Origin: Xanthomonas cassavae CFBP 4642
Lineage (GTDB): Bacteria; Pseudomonadota; Gammaproteobacteria; Xanthomonadales; Xanthomonadaceae
Assembly (NCBI RefSeq): GCF_000454545.1
Contig: NZ_CM002139.1
Coordinates: forward strand, 2,635,436-2,699,435
Direction: 5' to 3'
Length of the DNA stretch: 64,000 nucleotides
The position numbers and the translations under genes are program-made. Position 1 is the first letter of the stretch; every line of letters begins with the position of its first letter. Under the pieces are notes generated by a model that was not told the DNA's origin, made no database searches, and worked only from the letters and a program-made list of their open reading frames with translations. Shown one piece after another: positions 9,503 through 19,850 of this stretch.

Positions 9503-10567
9503 ATGCGTAAGGGCATCGCATTGATTGTCGGCGTGACCGGCATTTCCGGTTACAACCTCGCCAACGTACTGGTGGCTGAGGGCTGGACCGTCTATGGCCT
9601 GGCGCGTCGGCCGCTGCCGCAGGACGGCGTCATCCCGGTCGCTGCCGATCTGCTGGACGCCGAAGGCACCCGCACTGCGTTGCAGGGCTTGCCGATCACC
9701 CACGTGTTCTTCTGCACCTGGACGCGGCGCGACACCGAGCGTGAAAACGTCGAGGCCAATGGCGCGATGATGCGCAACCTGTGCGAGGCCTTGAGCCATG
9801 CCCCGTTGCAGCATATGGCCTTGGTCACCGGCACCAAGCACTATCTGGGTGCATTCGAAAACTACGGCAGCGGCAAGGCGGAAACGCCGTTTCGCGAAAG
9901 CGAGCCGCGGCAACCGGGCGCGAATTTCTACTACACGCTCGAGGACCTGCTGTTCGCGAACGCCGAGCGCCACGGCTTTGGGTGGAGCGTGGATCGCTCG
10001 CACACCATGATCGGCATGGCCAACGGCAGCAATGCGATGAACATGGGCGTGACGCTGGCGGTCTATGCATCGCTGTGCAAGCACACTGGTCAGCCGTTCG
10101 CGTTTCCGGGCTCGCAGGCGCAATGGAACAGCCTCACCGACCTCACCGATGCCGGCCTGCTCGGCCGACAGCTGGCCTGGGCAGGACGCAGCCCCGCAGC
10201 GCGCAACCAGGCCTTCAACACCGTCAACGGCGATGTGCTTCGCTGGCGCTGGATGTGGGAGCAGATTGCGCAGTTCTTCGAACTCGATGCAGCGCCCTGC
10301 CCGGACACGCCACAGCCACTGGAAGCGCGCCTGACCGAGTCCGCGCCTGCGCGATGGGCCGAGCTTGCCGCCAAACACGGCCTGGTCGCAGCGGACGTCA
10401 ATCGGCTGGCCTCGTGGTGGCACACCGATGCGGACCTGGGCCGCGAGATCGAGTGCGTCAACGACATGACCAAGAGCCGCGAACTGGGCTTTGTGGATTT
10501 CTACGACAGCCGCGCCTCGTTCTTCGAACTGTTCACCCGGCTGCGGGCGCTGCGCATCATTCCTTGA
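9503..10567 (+). CDS. PRISE-type NAD(P)-dependent reductase (SDR superfamily)
   Basis: This 354-residue protein belongs to the progesterone-5-beta-reductase/iridoid-synthase-like (PRISE) enone reductases. It opens with a Rossmann loop GVTGISGYNL and continues with VTGTKHYLGAFENYG, which carries the family catalytic Lys. Next come NFYYTLEDLLF, with the family Tyr, and WSVDRSHTMIGMANGSNAMN. These are PRISE motifs in the expected order. The family reduces alpha,beta-unsaturated carbonyl compounds with NADPH; the bacterial substrate is unknown. The ATG at 9503 has CGAGGAG 8 bases upstream. The gene stands alone, convergent with lolD, so context gives no pathway. Bacterial annotations often call it NAD-dependent epimerase/dehydratase, which would be misleading. 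Confidence 0.85.
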   Translation: MRKGIALIVGVTGISGYNLANVLVAEGWTVYGLARRPLPQDGVIPVAADLLDAEGTRTALQGLPITHVFFCTWTRRDTERENVEANGAMMRNLCEALSHAPLQHMALVTGTKHYLGAFENYGSGKAETPFRESEPRQPGANFYYTLEDLLFANAERHGFGWSVDRSHTMIGMANGSNAMNMGVTLAVYASLCKHTGQPFAFPGSQAQWNSLTDLTDAGLLGRQLAWAGRSPAARNQAFNTVNGDVLRWRWMWEQIAQFFELDAAPCPDTPQPLEARLTESAPARWAELAAKHGLVAADVNRLASWWHTDADLGREIECVNDMTKSRELGFVDFYDSRASFFELFTRLRALRIIP

Positions 10568-10652
10568 TCGTGTTTTGAGTATCAGCGCGGGTCTTCAACG
10601 GACTGTGGTTGCTCCTTGCGCCGCCACCGGAACACCGGCGGCGGCGCAGCAC

Positions 10653-11363
10653 TCACACCGCCGAGGGCGCCAGTTCGCGCAGCTTGCCCTGGTGCAGCTC
10701 CAGCACACGATCCAGGCGGCGCGCCAGGCCGCGGTCGTGGGTCACCAGCACCAGGCTGGTGCGCTGGGCGCGATTGAGCTCCAGCATCAGCTCGAACACC
10801 GTGCCGGCGGTCTTGTCGTCGAGGTTGCCAGTGGGTTCATCGCCCAATACGCAGCCGGGGCGGTTCACCAGGGCACGCGCCACCGCACAGCGCTGACGCT
10901 CGCCACCAGACAGCTCGCTGGGCTTGTGCTCGATGCGATGGCCCAAGCCGACCGATTCCAGCAGATGCAGCGCCTGCCCGCGCGCAACCGCCACCTCCTT
11001 GCCCGACAGCAGTACCGGCATCATCACGTTTTCCAACGCGGTAAATTCCGGCAGCAGGTGATGGAATTGGTACACGAAGCCCAGCGCCTGGTTGCGCAGC
11101 TTGCCGCGCTGGCCGTCGGACAGCGCGGACATGCGCTGGCCTGCCACGTAGACCTCGCCGGAGGTCGGGATATCCAGCCCGCCCAGCAGATGCAGCAAGG
11201 TGCTCTTGCCCGCACCGGAGGCACCAACAATGGCCACCGTTTCGCCGGTCGCCACCGATAGATCCAGGCCGTCGAACACCGGCGTGCGCATCTTGCCTTC
11301 GGCGTAGGTCTTGGCCAACGCCTCGGCGCGAATCACCAGATCGGATTGGTTGGGCTGTTGCAT
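10653..11363 (-). CDS. lolD: Lipoprotein-releasing system ATPase
   Basis: LolD is the ATPase that powers release of mature lipoproteins from the inner membrane to LolA. It has Walker [10 protein letters not shown], signature [15 protein letters not shown] and Walker [14 protein letters not shown]. The [17 protein letters not shown] segment is characteristic of LolD and its close relatives. I chose the ATG at 11363 (MQQPNQSD), giving 236 residues (E. coli 233). An ATG at 11408 would overlap lolC and translate a simple-sequence GAATC tract, which is unlikely to be protein. It lies directly downstream of lolC, as expected for the complex. Confidence 0.94.
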   Translation of the reverse strand: MQQPNQSDLVIRAEALAKTYAEGKMRTPVFDGLDLSVATGETVAIVGASGAGKSTLLHLLGGLDIPTSGEVYVAGQRMSALSDGQRGKLRNQALGFVYQFHHLLPEFTALENVMMPVLLSGKEVAVARGQALHLLESVGLGHRIEHKPSELSGGERQRCAVARALVNRPGCVLGDEPTGNLDDKTAGTVFELMLELNRAQRTSLVLVTHDRGLARRLDRVLELHQGKLRELAPSAV

Positions 11364-11400
11364 TCCCGATTCCCGATTCGCGAATCCCGATTCACGGATC
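11364..11400. repeat. GAATC/GATTC simple tract between lolC and lolD
   Basis: The 37 bases between the lolC stop and the preferred lolD start are near-repeats of CCCGATT on the plus strand, with one inverted unit (CGCGAATCC). Similar tracts are scattered through xanthomonad intergenic DNA, from memory. This argues for the downstream lolD start. Confidence 0.55.
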
Positions 11401-12642
11401 TCATTCATAACGCAGCGCCTCCGCCGGTTGGGTCCGCGAGGCACGCCACGCTGGGTACAGGGTCGCCAGGAAACTCATGACCAACGCGACCACGGTGATG
11501 ATCACCACGTCCTGCGTCTGCATATCGGTCGGCAGGCCGGTGATGTAATAGACGTCCTCCGGCAGCAGTTTTACGCTGAAAACCGCTTCGATCACGCCCA
11601 GGATGCGTTCGAGGTTGAGCGTCAGCACGATGCCGCCGATCACGCCCATAATGGTGCCCATGAAGCCGATCAGCGAACCCTGCACCATGAACACCTGCAT
11701 CACTCCGCCGGGCGACAGGCCCAGCGTGCGCAGGATGGCGATGTCGGCCTGCTTGTCGGTCACCAGCATCACCTGCGAGGACACCAGGTTGAACGCCCCC
11801 ATCGCCACGATCAGCGACAGCAGGATGCCCATCACGGTCTTTTCCATCTTCAACGAGTGATAGAGGTTGGCGTTTTCCTGGGTCCAGTCGCTGACGCGAT
11901 ACGGGCCGTGCAACTTGAGCGCAAGGTCGCGCGCCACGTTCCAGGCCTGGTCCATGTCGTGCAGGCGCAGCCGCACGCCGGTCACGCCGTCCATGCGCAG
12001 CACGCGCCCCAGATCCTGCATGTTGACCACCGCCAGGCCGCGGTCGATTTCGTTGTAGCCAGCCTCGAAGATGCCGCTGACGGTGAAGCGCTTGAGCCGC
12101 GGCATCGCGCCCAACGGGGTGGCCTGGGTATCGCTGAGCAGCACGACGATGCCGTCGCCTACGTCCACCCCCAGCCACAGCGCCAGTTCCTTGCCGATGA
12201 TGATGTTGTAGGAGCCGGGCGTCAGGCTGTCGACCGACCCTTGCTGCATTTTCTTGGCCAGCACCGACACCTTGGCCTCTTCGGAAGGAATCACGCCGCG
12301 CACGATGGCCGGTTGCTTGCGCGGGCCCTGCAGCAGTGACTCGGTTTCGATGTACGGCGCGGCGCCGGCCACACGCGGGTCGGCCATGGCGACCTCGACC
12401 GCGTGCTGCCAGTCCCGCATCGGCGCACCTTCGGCACTGACTGTGGCATGTGCAGCCATCTGCAGCAGACGGTCGCGGATTTCTTTCTGGAAGCCGCTCA
12501 TCACCGCCAGCGTGGTGATCAACACGGTCACGCCCAGGGCGATGCCCAGGATCGATGCCATCGAGATGAAGGAGATGAAACCATTGCGCCGCTTGGCACG
12601 CAGGTAGCGCAAGCCGATGGCAACCGGGATAGGTTTGAACAT
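11401..12642 (-). CDS. lolC: Lipoprotein-releasing system transmembrane protein LolC/LolE
   Basis: This is the permease subunit (about 413 residues) of the LolCDE complex. It starts with the family signature [21 protein letters not shown] and a first helix ([20 protein letters not shown]). A large periplasmic domain follows, then three C-terminal helices of the FtsX/MacB type. The ATG at 12642 begins MFKPIP; a TTG nine bases upstream is possible. Only one permease gene is present beside lolD. Either it forms a homodimer, as in bacteria with a single LolF, or a second permease lies elsewhere. Sequence alone does not decide between LolC and LolE. Confidence 0.92.
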   Translation of the reverse strand: MFKPIPVAIGLRYLRAKRRNGFISFISMASILGIALGVTVLITTLAVMSGFQKEIRDRLLQMAAHATVSAEGAPMRDWQHAVEVAMADPRVAGAAPYIETESLLQGPRKQPAIVRGVIPSEEAKVSVLAKKMQQGSVDSLTPGSYNIIIGKELALWLGVDVGDGIVVLLSDTQATPLGAMPRLKRFTVSGIFEAGYNEIDRGLAVVNMQDLGRVLRMDGVTGVRLRLHDMDQAWNVARDLALKLHGPYRVSDWTQENANLYHSLKMEKTVMGILLSLIVAMGAFNLVSSQVMLVTDKQADIAILRTLGLSPGGVMQVFMVQGSLIGFMGTIMGVIGGIVLTLNLERILGVIEAVFSVKLLPEDVYYITGLPTDMQTQDVVIITVVALVMSFLATLYPAWRASRTQPAEALRYE

Positions 12643-12665
12643 GCGGTTCAACCGGGAAAGGGACG

Positions 12666-14212
<1,547 letters not shown>

Positions 14213-14228
14213 AGCTGCTCTCGTTGGC

Positions 14229-14435
14229 TCAGGCGACGCGCGGTGCGAGCGAAAACCGCACCGTGCGCATGAAATTGGAAACGATGGATGCCACCATCAA
14301 TACGGTGGCGCGGCCGCCGACATGCTGCCGGCGCCGCGCCTGCGTCAGCCCTGCTGCGCACCGTGCGACCGCAACGTCCGGACGCACCAGGCGCTGGATC
14401 GATCGGGTGACTGGGGCGGTATCAGGCATCGGCAT
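14229..14435 (-). CDS. Small putative protein between sdhA and sdhB
   Basis: This 68-residue frame fills the gap between sdhA and sdhB, starting 8 bases after the sdhA stop and ending 16 bases before the sdhB start. The product is basic and Arg/Ala/Val-rich, with a possible weak helix near [11 protein letters not shown]. It has no recognised family and no clear ribosome binding site. Translation could be coupled to sdhA termination. It may equally be a spacer that happens to stay open in GC-rich DNA. Confidence 0.35.
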   Translation of the reverse strand: MPMPDTAPVTRSIQRLVRPDVAVARCAAGLTQARRRQHVGGRATVLMVASIVSNFMRTVRFSLAPRVA

Positions 14436-14442
14436 CGACGAT

Positions 14443-16233
14443 TCAGTACACGCGCGGCTTCGGCGGAACCACGTCCACTTCCTTGCTCAGCGTGTACATG
14501 TGGACCGGGCGATAGTCGAAATCGCACTTGCCCTTGTCGTCCACGGTGACCAGCGTGTGCTTCTGCCAGTTGACGTCGTCGCGATCGGGGAAGTCCTCGT
14601 GCGCATGCGCGCCGCGGCTTTCCTTGCGCTGCTCGGCCGAGTTGATCGTCGCCACCGCGTTGAGCAGCAGGTTGCTCAACTCGTAGGTTTCGATCAGGTC
14701 CGAATTCCACACCAGCGAACGGTCCGACACCTTGACGTCTTCGAAGGTGGCGAAAATCTCGGCCATCTTGTCCACGCCTTCCTTCAGGGTCTTGCTGGTA
14801 CGGAACACCGCAGCGTCCGACTGCATGGTGCGCTGCATGTTGTCGCGGATCACCGCCGTCGGCGTGGAGCCGTTGGCATGGCGCAACTTGTCCAGCAGGC
14901 CCAGTGCCTTGTCGCAGGCATCGGACGGCAGCGGCTTGTGCGGCTGGTTGGTCTTGACCGTCTCGGCGCACCGGTTGGCCACCGCACGCCCGAACACCAC
15001 CAGGTCCAGCAGCGAATTGGAGCCCAGGCGGTTGGCGCCATGCACCGACACGCAGGCCGCTTCGCCGATGGCGTACAGGCCGGGCACCACCGCATCCGGG
15101 TTGTCGCCCTGCTTGCGCACGACTTCTCCGTGGTAGTTGGTAGGAATGCCCCCCATGTTGTAGTGCACGGTCGGCAGCACCGGAATCGGCTGCTTGGCTA
15201 CGTCCACACCGGCAAAGATGTGCGCGCTCTCGGCAATACCGGGCAGCTTGTCGTTGATCACTTCCGGGCCGAGGTGGGTCAGGTCGAGCAGGATATGGTC
15301 CTTGTGCTCGCCGACGCCGCGGCCTTCGCGGATCTCGATGGTCATCGAACGCGACACCACGTCGCGCGAAGCCAGGTCCTTGTAGTGCGGTGCATAGCGC
15401 TCCATGAAGCGCTCGCCGTTGCTGTTGCGCAGGATGCCGCCTTCGCCACGCACGCCTTCGGTGATCAGGCAGCCCGCACCGTAGATGCCGGTGGGATGGA
15501 ACTGCACAAACTCCATGTCCTGCATCGGCAGGCCGGCACGCATCACCAGACCGCCGCCGTCGCCGGTGCAGGTATGGGCGGAAGTGGCGCTGAAGTAGGC
15601 ACGGCCGTAACCGCCGGTGGCCAGCACCACGCCGTGGGCGCGGAACAGGTGCAGCGAGCCTTCGGCCATGTCCAGCGCGAGCACGCCACGGCAGACACCC
15701 TCTTCGTCGAAGACCAGGTCGAGCGCGAAATACTCGATCATGAAACGCGCGTTGTGCGCCAGCGACTGCTGGTACAGCGTGTGCAGCATGGCGTGGCCGG
15801 TGCGGTCGGCCGCGGCGCAGGTGCGCTGCGCGGACGGGCCTTCACCGTACTTGGTGGTCATGCCGCCGAACGGGCGCTGGTAGATCTTGCCCTCTTCGGT
15901 GCGCGAGAACGGCACGCCGTAGTGTTCGAGTTCGATGATCGCCGGGATCGCTTCGCGGCACATGTACTCGATGGCGTCCTGGTCGCCCAACCAGTCCGAT
16001 CCCTTGATGGTGTCGTAGAAGTGGTAGCGCCAGTCGTCCTCGCCCATATTGCCGAGCGCGGCGGAAATACCGCCCTGCGCGGCCACGGTGTGCGAACGGG
16101 TCGGGAAAACCTTGGTCAGGCAGACCGTCTGCAGCCCCTTCTGGGCCAGGCCGAAGGTCGCGCGCAGGCCAGCCCCGCCGGCTCCCACCACGACCATGTC
16201 GTACTTGTGTTCAGTAATCTTGTAAGCGGACAT
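14443..16233 (-). CDS. sdhA: Succinate dehydrogenase flavoprotein subunit
   Basis: SdhA oxidises succinate to fumarate with covalently bound FAD. The 596-residue protein has the dinucleotide loop [12 protein letters not shown] near residue 15 and the FAD-attachment histidine context [10 protein letters not shown] near 47. The substrate-binding HPTGI lies near 240 and the conserved [10 protein letters not shown] near 405. Length and motifs are normal. It lies 34 bases downstream of sdhD. The flavinylation factor SdhE and an SDHAF4-type factor are encoded at opposite ends of the same cluster. Confidence 0.98.
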   Translation of the reverse strand: MSAYKITEHKYDMVVVGAGGAGLRATFGLAQKGLQTVCLTKVFPTRSHTVAAQGGISAALGNMGEDDWRYHFYDTIKGSDWLGDQDAIEYMCREAIPAIIELEHYGVPFSRTEEGKIYQRPFGGMTTKYGEGPSAQRTCAAADRTGHAMLHTLYQQSLAHNARFMIEYFALDLVFDEEGVCRGVLALDMAEGSLHLFRAHGVVLATGGYGRAYFSATSAHTCTGDGGGLVMRAGLPMQDMEFVQFHPTGIYGAGCLITEGVRGEGGILRNSNGERFMERYAPHYKDLASRDVVSRSMTIEIREGRGVGEHKDHILLDLTHLGPEVINDKLPGIAESAHIFAGVDVAKQPIPVLPTVHYNMGGIPTNYHGEVVRKQGDNPDAVVPGLYAIGEAACVSVHGANRLGSNSLLDLVVFGRAVANRCAETVKTNQPHKPLPSDACDKALGLLDKLRHANGSTPTAVIRDNMQRTMQSDAAVFRTSKTLKEGVDKMAEIFATFEDVKVSDRSLVWNSDLIETYELSNLLLNAVATINSAEQRKESRGAHAHEDFPDRDDVNWQKHTLVTVDDKGKCDFDYRPVHMYTLSKEVDVVPPKPRVY

Positions 16234-16267
16234 CTAATCTGGATTCCTGTTCTGTGCGCCCGATGAC

Positions 16268-16654
16268 TCAGGCACCGCCCAGCGCGATGCGCGCCACTGC
16301 GAAAATGCTGACGATCGCGCCAAGCGCGGCGATGAACTTCACCGTCGTCTGCAGCGCTAATGCCAGCAGCGAATTGTGGATGTAGTCCTCAAGCACAACC
16401 TGCAGGCCAAGCTGCGCATGCCAGAACATTGCCACCAGGAAACCCACCAGTAGGACGGCGTTCCAGGGCTTGGACACGGCCGCAACCGCAGTCGGGTAAT
16501 CAGAACCGAGCAGACTCAGCACGAACACCACGAACCAGATGGCCAGAACCACCAGCGCCGTGGCGGTCAGGCGCTGCAGCACGAAATGCTCTGTACCGGT
16601 CTTGGCGGCGCCCAGGCCGCGCACGGTCTTCAGCGGGGTACGGTAACGGCTCAT
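16268..16654 (-). CDS. sdhD: Succinate dehydrogenase membrane anchor subunit
   Basis: This 128-residue protein has three transmembrane helices (about residues 28-48, 60-82 and 100-123). It has the layout of SdhD, which with SdhC anchors complex II and binds quinone and heme b. The H-x10-D-Y element (HAQLGLQVVLEDY) typical of the D subunit is present. The start overlaps the sdhC stop as ATGA. Confidence 0.93.
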   Translation of the reverse strand: MSRYRTPLKTVRGLGAAKTGTEHFVLQRLTATALVVLAIWFVVFVLSLLGSDYPTAVAAVSKPWNAVLLVGFLVAMFWHAQLGLQVVLEDYIHNSLLALALQTTVKFIAALGAIVSIFAVARIALGGA

Positions 16655-17043
16655 GCGGCGGCTCCGGTCAAGACATAGGCCCAGATCGCGGCGGTGATGA
16701 CCAGGCTGGCGATCACCGAGGTCCAGCTGCTACGCACGAAGGCGGGGATGCTGAAGCCGTGGCCGAAGTCCTGCACGATATGGCGGATACCGTTGGACAG
16801 GTGATAGGCAAACGCCCAGGACCATGCAAACAGGAACAGCTGGCCGTACCAGGCGCCAAGATGCTGGGTGAAGCACGACCAATGGTCCTGCCCGAGCATC
16901 AACACCAGCAGGGAGACGGCAATGACCAGCGCCCCTCCGGAAAGAATGACGCCGGTGGCTCGATGAAGGATCGAGGTCGCCATCTGAATCTGCCAGCGAT
17001 ACACCTGCAGATGTGGGGAAGTGGGACGTTCGCGGATCGCCAT
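16651..17043 (-). CDS. sdhC: Succinate dehydrogenase cytochrome b556 subunit
   Basis: SdhC is the other membrane anchor of complex II. The 130-residue protein begins with RPTSPHLQVYRWQ and SILHRATGV, the SdhC signature containing the quinone-site Ser/Arg region. It continues with the heme-ligand helix HLSNGIRHIVQDFG. Three membrane helices are visible. It is preceded by 56 bases and the small SDHAF4-type gene, which is probably the first gene of the operon. Confidence 0.96.
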   Translation of the reverse strand: MAIRERPTSPHLQVYRWQIQMATSILHRATGVILSGGALVIAVSLLVLMLGQDHWSCFTQHLGAWYGQLFLFAWSWAFAYHLSNGIRHIVQDFGHGFSIPAFVRSSWTSVIASLVITAAIWAYVLTGAAA

Positions 17044-17099
17044 TCGCTGGGCTCGTTTTCTCGGCTGGGCGGCACTAGGCCGCTGTGGCTAAAAGCTGC

Positions 17100-17270
17100 T
17101 CAAAAATCGATGCAGCGTCCATTTTTTTCCCAGTCGCCATAGCGCGTTGGCTCGGGGCCGTCGCGCCCACCGATCTCTTTGGGCAGGGGCCGCTTCTCGG
17201 GAATGTGCTCCTGAGAGGAAGGCTGCGTCTCGGAATCCTGCGATGGCGTGGGGGTTGGATGGCCTATCAT
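17100..17270 (-). CDS. SDHAF4/DUF1674 succinate dehydrogenase assembly factor
   Basis: This 56-residue protein ends in GPEPTRYGDWEKNGRCIDF. That is the diagnostic C-terminus of the DUF1674/SDHAF4 family, which in eukaryotes protects flavinylated SdhA and promotes its joining to SdhB. The upstream half is Pro/Ser/Gln-rich and probably disordered, followed by KEIGGRDGPEP. The ATG at 17270 is the only sensible start. The gene is 56 bases upstream of sdhC on the same strand, so it should be the first gene of the sdh operon. It is so short that it is easily missed in annotation. The motif is near identical to the family consensus, so the call is strong even without a search. Confidence 0.9.
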   Translation of the reverse strand: MIGHPTPTPSQDSETQPSSQEHIPEKRPLPKEIGGRDGPEPTRYGDWEKNGRCIDF

Positions 17271-17309
17271 AGTGGTCTCACAACGTTGCGATTTTAGTCC
17301 TCCCCTTCC

Positions 17310-18182
17310 GTGGCTGACAACCTGAATCTTATTCCGCAGGGGTTTGGCTCCCTGCACGACATGCAATACGTCCGCTTGATCGGGACGGATGCAGTGGCGT
17401 TCGCGCATGCGCAATTTGCCAACGACGTGCAGGCGCTGGCGATCGGGCGGTGGCAATGGAATGCGTGGTTGACGGCGAAAGGGCGCGTCATCGCGATCTT
17501 CGCACTCCTGCGTGAGGACGACATGCACCTGCTGATGCTGCTGCCCGATGGCAACGCGGCCGAGATCGCCGCGCAGTTGGGGCGTTTCGTGTTCCGGCGC
17601 AAGCTGAAGCTCGCGCTTGCCACGCCCGCAGCCTACGCCGGCTTCCAGGCGCCACGGCAGGCGCAGGGCGCGCAGGCCGCCATCACCGCGCAGCACATCG
17701 AACTGGATCTCGGTAGCAGCGCCCTGCCCCGCACGCTGTTGCTGCTGGCGGGCGATGCATTGGCTGCGTCTATCGATTTACCCGGCATCGACGCCCAATG
17801 GCGATGCGCCGATCTGCAATTGGGCCTGGCGCGCCTGCCGGAGGCACAGCGTGAGCAGTGGACGCCGCAGCAACTGGCGCTCGACCGCCTGCAGGCCTTC
17901 AGCGTCAAGAAGGGCTGCTACCCAGGCCAGGAAATCGTGGCGCGCACGCATTTCCTCGGCAAGGCCAAGCGCGCAGTGCGACTGCTCGACACCGACATCG
18001 CCGTCGCGCCGGGCGATGCGATCAGCCTGGATGGCGCCGAGGTGGGCACCGTGGTCAGCGCCGCTGGCACATTGGCCCTGGCGGTGCTGCCGCTGGAACT
18101 GGCGGTCGGCGATGGCGCGGCACTGAAGGCTGGGGACGCCCCTGCCCGATTGCTGCAGATGACGCCCGGCCTGACCCGCTGA
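17310..18182 (+). CDS. ygfZ: Folate-binding protein YgfZ (iron-sulfur cluster maintenance)
   Basis: YgfZ is a GcvT-like folate-binding protein needed for certain iron-sulfur enzymes. The 290-residue protein carries the family fingerprint KKGCYPGQEIVART near residue 205. The GTG at 17310 begins MADNLNLI, and no ribosome binding site is visible before it (the bases are CCTCCCC), so initiation may be leaderless or slightly further downstream. It is divergent from the SDHAF4-type gene with only 39 bases between starts. Both genes thus share one short control region, and both relate to cofactor maturation of complex II and other iron-sulfur enzymes. Confidence 0.88.
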   Translation: MADNLNLIPQGFGSLHDMQYVRLIGTDAVAFAHAQFANDVQALAIGRWQWNAWLTAKGRVIAIFALLREDDMHLLMLLPDGNAAEIAAQLGRFVFRRKLKLALATPAAYAGFQAPRQAQGAQAAITAQHIELDLGSSALPRTLLLLAGDALAASIDLPGIDAQWRCADLQLGLARLPEAQREQWTPQQLALDRLQAFSVKKGCYPGQEIVARTHFLGKAKRAVRLLDTDIAVAPGDAISLDGAEVGTVVSAAGTLALAVLPLELAVGDGAALKAGDAPARLLQMTPGLTR

Positions 18183-18324
18183 GCTGAGCTGCTGCGACAC
18201 CTGCTGAGCCCGACCCGCTGAGCCCGGGCCACGAGTTCTCGAACGGCGGCGATGGCAATCGACACGCCCGGGCCTGCATGGCGCAGCCGTCGCTGCGCCG
18301 CGACGGTGCGAACCGGCGTCGTTC

Positions 18325-18352
18325 CGCCGCCGGCGCCGAGATGCCGGCGGCG
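18325..18352 (-). terminator. GC-rich hairpin after the sugar-ABC ATPase
   Basis: A perfect 10-bp stem (CGCCGCCGGC/GCCGGCGGCG) with an 8-nt loop begins about 10 bases after the stop of the minus-strand ATPase gene. No T-run follows, so it is either a Rho-assisted end or an mRNA 3'-protecting hairpin. Confidence 0.4.
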
Positions 18353-18362
18353 TGAGCCGTTC

Positions 18363-19457
18363 TCAGGCAGTCGCGTCTGTCAGGCGCTCGCCAGTGGCTG
18401 GGTCGAAGAAATGCAACACATCGCTGCGCAGCGCCAGGCGCAACGGCTCGCCCACCGCCGGCAAGGCCTGCGGCGCGACGCGGATCACCAGCGGCTGCCC
18501 ACCGCGATCCAGGTTGAGGAAGATCTCGTTACCCACCGGCTCGACGACCTCGACGCGCGCCTCGAAACCCAGCACCGGATCGCTGGACGGCTGCAGATGC
18601 TCCGGGCGCACGCCGACGATCACGTCCCGGCCGAACCAGCGACGATCCACCTGCGCAGCACCCAGCGGCACGCGCCAGCCATCGGCCATCACCAGATGCA
18701 GGCCGTCCTGCTCATCCAGCCGGCCCTGCAGCACGTTCATTGCCGGGCTGCCCAGGAAACCGGCCACGAACAGGTTGGCCGGGCGGTCGTACAGCGCCAT
18801 CGGGCTATCGATCTGTTGGATCACGCCATCCTTGAGCACCACGATGCGCTGGCCCAGCGTCATCGCTTCGACCTGATCGTGGGTGACGTAGATCATGGTG
18901 GTGCCGAGCTTGCGGTGCAGCTGTGCGATCTCGGTGCGCACGCTGTGGCGCAGCTTGGCGTCCAGGTTCGACAACGGCTCGTCGAGCAGGAACACCGACG
19001 ATTCGCGCACCATCGCCCGCCCCAGCGCCACGCGCTGGCGCTGGCCGCCGGACATCGCCTTGGGCAGCTTGTCCAGCATCGGGGTCAGGCCGAGCAGCTC
19101 GGCGGCGTTGTTGACCCGCTCGGCGATCACCTGCTTGGGATGGCCACGCAGCTTGAGCCCGAAGGCCAGATTCTCTGCCACCGTCATGTGCGGATACAGC
19201 GCATAGCTCTGGAACACCATGGCGATGTCGCGATCCTTCGGCGCCACGTCGTTGACCACGCGCTCGCCGATCTTCAGCGTGCCGGCGCTGATGTCTTCAA
19301 GGCCGGCGATCATGCGCAACAGGGTCGATTTGCCGCAGCCGGACGGCCCGACCAGCACCATCAACTCGCCGTCGGCGACCTCGAAGCTCGCACCCTGCAC
19401 TGCCACCTGGCCGTTTTCATAGACTTTGCGGACACCTTCCAACTGCACTTTCGCCAT
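18363..19457 (-). CDS. ugpC: Sugar ABC transporter ATP-binding protein (UgpC/MsmX/MalK type)
   Basis: This 364-residue ATPase energises carbohydrate ABC importers. It has Walker A GPSGCGKST (about 37-45), signature LSGGQ-like MSGGQRQRVALGRA and Walker B FLLDEPLSNLDAKLR. A C-terminal TOBE/OB-like regulatory domain (about 240-360) contains GVRPEHLQP. It stands alone without permease or binding-protein genes. It therefore resembles the multitask ATPases that serve several sugar importers at once. It is divergent from zwf, the first Entner-Doudoroff gene. The shared upstream region holds a candidate operator, consistent with coordinated sugar uptake and catabolism. The exact substrate cannot be assigned. 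Confidence 0.9.
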   Translation of the reverse strand: MAKVQLEGVRKVYENGQVAVQGASFEVADGELMVLVGPSGCGKSTLLRMIAGLEDISAGTLKIGERVVNDVAPKDRDIAMVFQSYALYPHMTVAENLAFGLKLRGHPKQVIAERVNNAAELLGLTPMLDKLPKAMSGGQRQRVALGRAMVRESSVFLLDEPLSNLDAKLRHSVRTEIAQLHRKLGTTMIYVTHDQVEAMTLGQRIVVLKDGVIQQIDSPMALYDRPANLFVAGFLGSPAMNVLQGRLDEQDGLHLVMADGWRVPLGAAQVDRRWFGRDVIVGVRPEHLQPSSDPVLGFEARVEVVEPVGNEIFLNLDRGGQPLVIRVAPQALPAVGEPLRLALRSDVLHFFDPATGERLTDATA

Positions 19458-19567
19458 CGTTCGGCCTCAACTGTGTATGCGCCCTGCCCTCGGCCCTCCC
19501 GATGGCAATGACGACCGACCCATCTGCACGGAATGTTCCTGCAAACGAATGCATTGGTTTATTCTGA

Positions 19568-19587
19568 CATGTAATCGTTTTCACATG
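19568..19587. promoter_or_regulatory. Candidate operator between ugpC and zwf
   Basis: The 20-mer CATGTAATCGTTTTCACATG is an imperfect inverted repeat: 7-base arms CATGTAA/TCACATG with one mismatch around a 6-base centre. It lies 111 bases from the ugpC start and 264 bases from zwf. The core resembles LacI/GalR-family sites, and the TGTAA/TTCACA ends are reminiscent of HexR-type sites. Either regulator would make sense for sugar genes, but the assignment is an inference. Confidence 0.4.
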
Positions 19588-19850
19588 GCAACATCGATCT
19601 CGGGAGGAATCATGCCGCAACCGACCCACGCTGCTGTTTCACGCAGCGTCAGCTGCCTTGCAGAGCCAATCATTCCGCCACGCGGGGGCAGCTATACCGC
19701 CGATGCGCTAACCGCTGACCGTCAGTTGCTGCAACAATCGGGGATTGGGCGTCAGCGTCCATCCCCCACTGCGCGCACGCAAGTGCGGTGCAGGAACAGA
19801 CGTACCGACCGCCGGCACACCGGCGCCTTTCCGCCAAGCCGCTGATAACG

